From NCBI GenBank assembly GCA_054601695.1, contig BAAHQB010000045.1, positions 682,001 through 746,000 of the forward strand: a stretch of DNA of 64,000 bases, in the 5' to 3' direction. Position 1 is the first letter of the stretch, and every line of letters starts with the position of its first letter. Position numbers and translations under genes: made by a program. The notes beneath the pieces were generated by a model that did no database searches, was not told the DNA's origin, and worked only from the letters and a program-made list of their open reading frames with translations. The DNA is from Amorphochlora amoebiformis. Lineage: Eukaryota > Cercozoa > Chlorarachniophyceae. Below, piece after piece: positions 1 through 64,000 of the stretch.

Positions 1-63414
<63,414 letters not shown>

Positions 63415-63425
63415 CTGTATATACG

Positions 63426-63460
<35 letters not shown>

Positions 63461-63598
63461 GCATGTATATATATGTATGTATGTATATAGGTATATATAT
63501 ACACACACATATATATATATATATATATATGCATGTATATGCATATTCGTATTTTATGTCTTTTGTTGTGTATTAACGTATTTCTACATGTTTACATT

Positions 63599-63649
<51 letters not shown>

Positions 63650-63670
63650 GTATTTCTGCATGTTTACATT

Positions 63671-63724
<54 letters not shown>

Positions 63725-63792
63725 CACATATATATATATATATATATGTATGTATATATGTATGTATGTATAATATACACACATATGTGTAC

Positions 63793-63844
<52 letters not shown>

Positions 63845-64000
63845 GTGAACATACATGTACAACATACCTGAATATCTACATACATACGTACTTATCCACA
63901 GTATATATTTATATAGATATATGTATGTATAATAATATATGTAATATATTTTTATACATTTACTGATATTTCAAAATACGTACATACACACATTCAAACA

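Overview
This window is eukaryotic nuclear DNA from an organism I cannot place. About nine tenths of it is simple sequence: TA microsatellite everywhere, CT/GA tracts of several hundred bases, and many interstitial blocks of TTAGGG/CCCTAA, which suggests a TTAGGG-type telomere. I see no prokaryotic genes, no rRNA or tRNA that folds, and no CRISPR array. Almost every long open frame is translated TA or CT repeat (IYIY, SLSL) and is not a gene.

The short unique islands between repeats are nearly all on the minus strand. Each is flanked by AG on its 5' side and usually by GT on its 3' side. Read in order from 63.4 kb down to 0.2 kb they join, in compatible codon phase at nearly every step, into one protein. 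I read this as one very large gene that fills the window and runs off the low-coordinate end. It has about 94 candidate exons, most of 10-90 bases, with roughly 1,700 codons in all. The protein is a NO VEIN-like (sacsin-type GHKL) ATPase. Evidence includes the N-box ELLQNSDDA (61.7 kb), SNEKGFTK + [14 protein letters not shown] (60.4/59.5 kb), IGEK + GIGFKSVF (58.9/58.3 kb), IIPEWIPP (57.5 kb), VLLPLK (56.5 kb), YAFLPIAKYGL + GDFKMPSSRE (50.5/49.8 kb), FTFVPMEGQ (47.7 kb), [10 protein letters not shown] (45.0 kb), and a DUF3883-like [13 protein letters not shown] near 1.35 kb. All calls were made by eye; no alignment or RNA evidence was available.

The introns show a regular pattern. Copies of an exon's 5' edge lie upstream of it, and copies of its 3' edge with the splice donor lie downstream, spaced by TA, CT or TTAGGG repeat ('exon-edge echoes'). 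Some whole exons are duplicated with both splice sites: nine copies at 17.3-18.4 kb, two at 32.3-32.6 kb, twin 12-base exons at 18.4/19.2 kb, and twin 17-base exons at 0.2-0.3 kb. TTAGGG blocks lie C-rich in the sense strand next to many exons, where they supply CTAAC branch-like motifs and sometimes the acceptor CCCTAG itself. A roughly 50-base element accompanies five of these blocks. Unresolved joints are around 61.7 kb, 34-37 kb, 21.0 kb and 7.9-9.6 kb; the last includes an in-frame stop.
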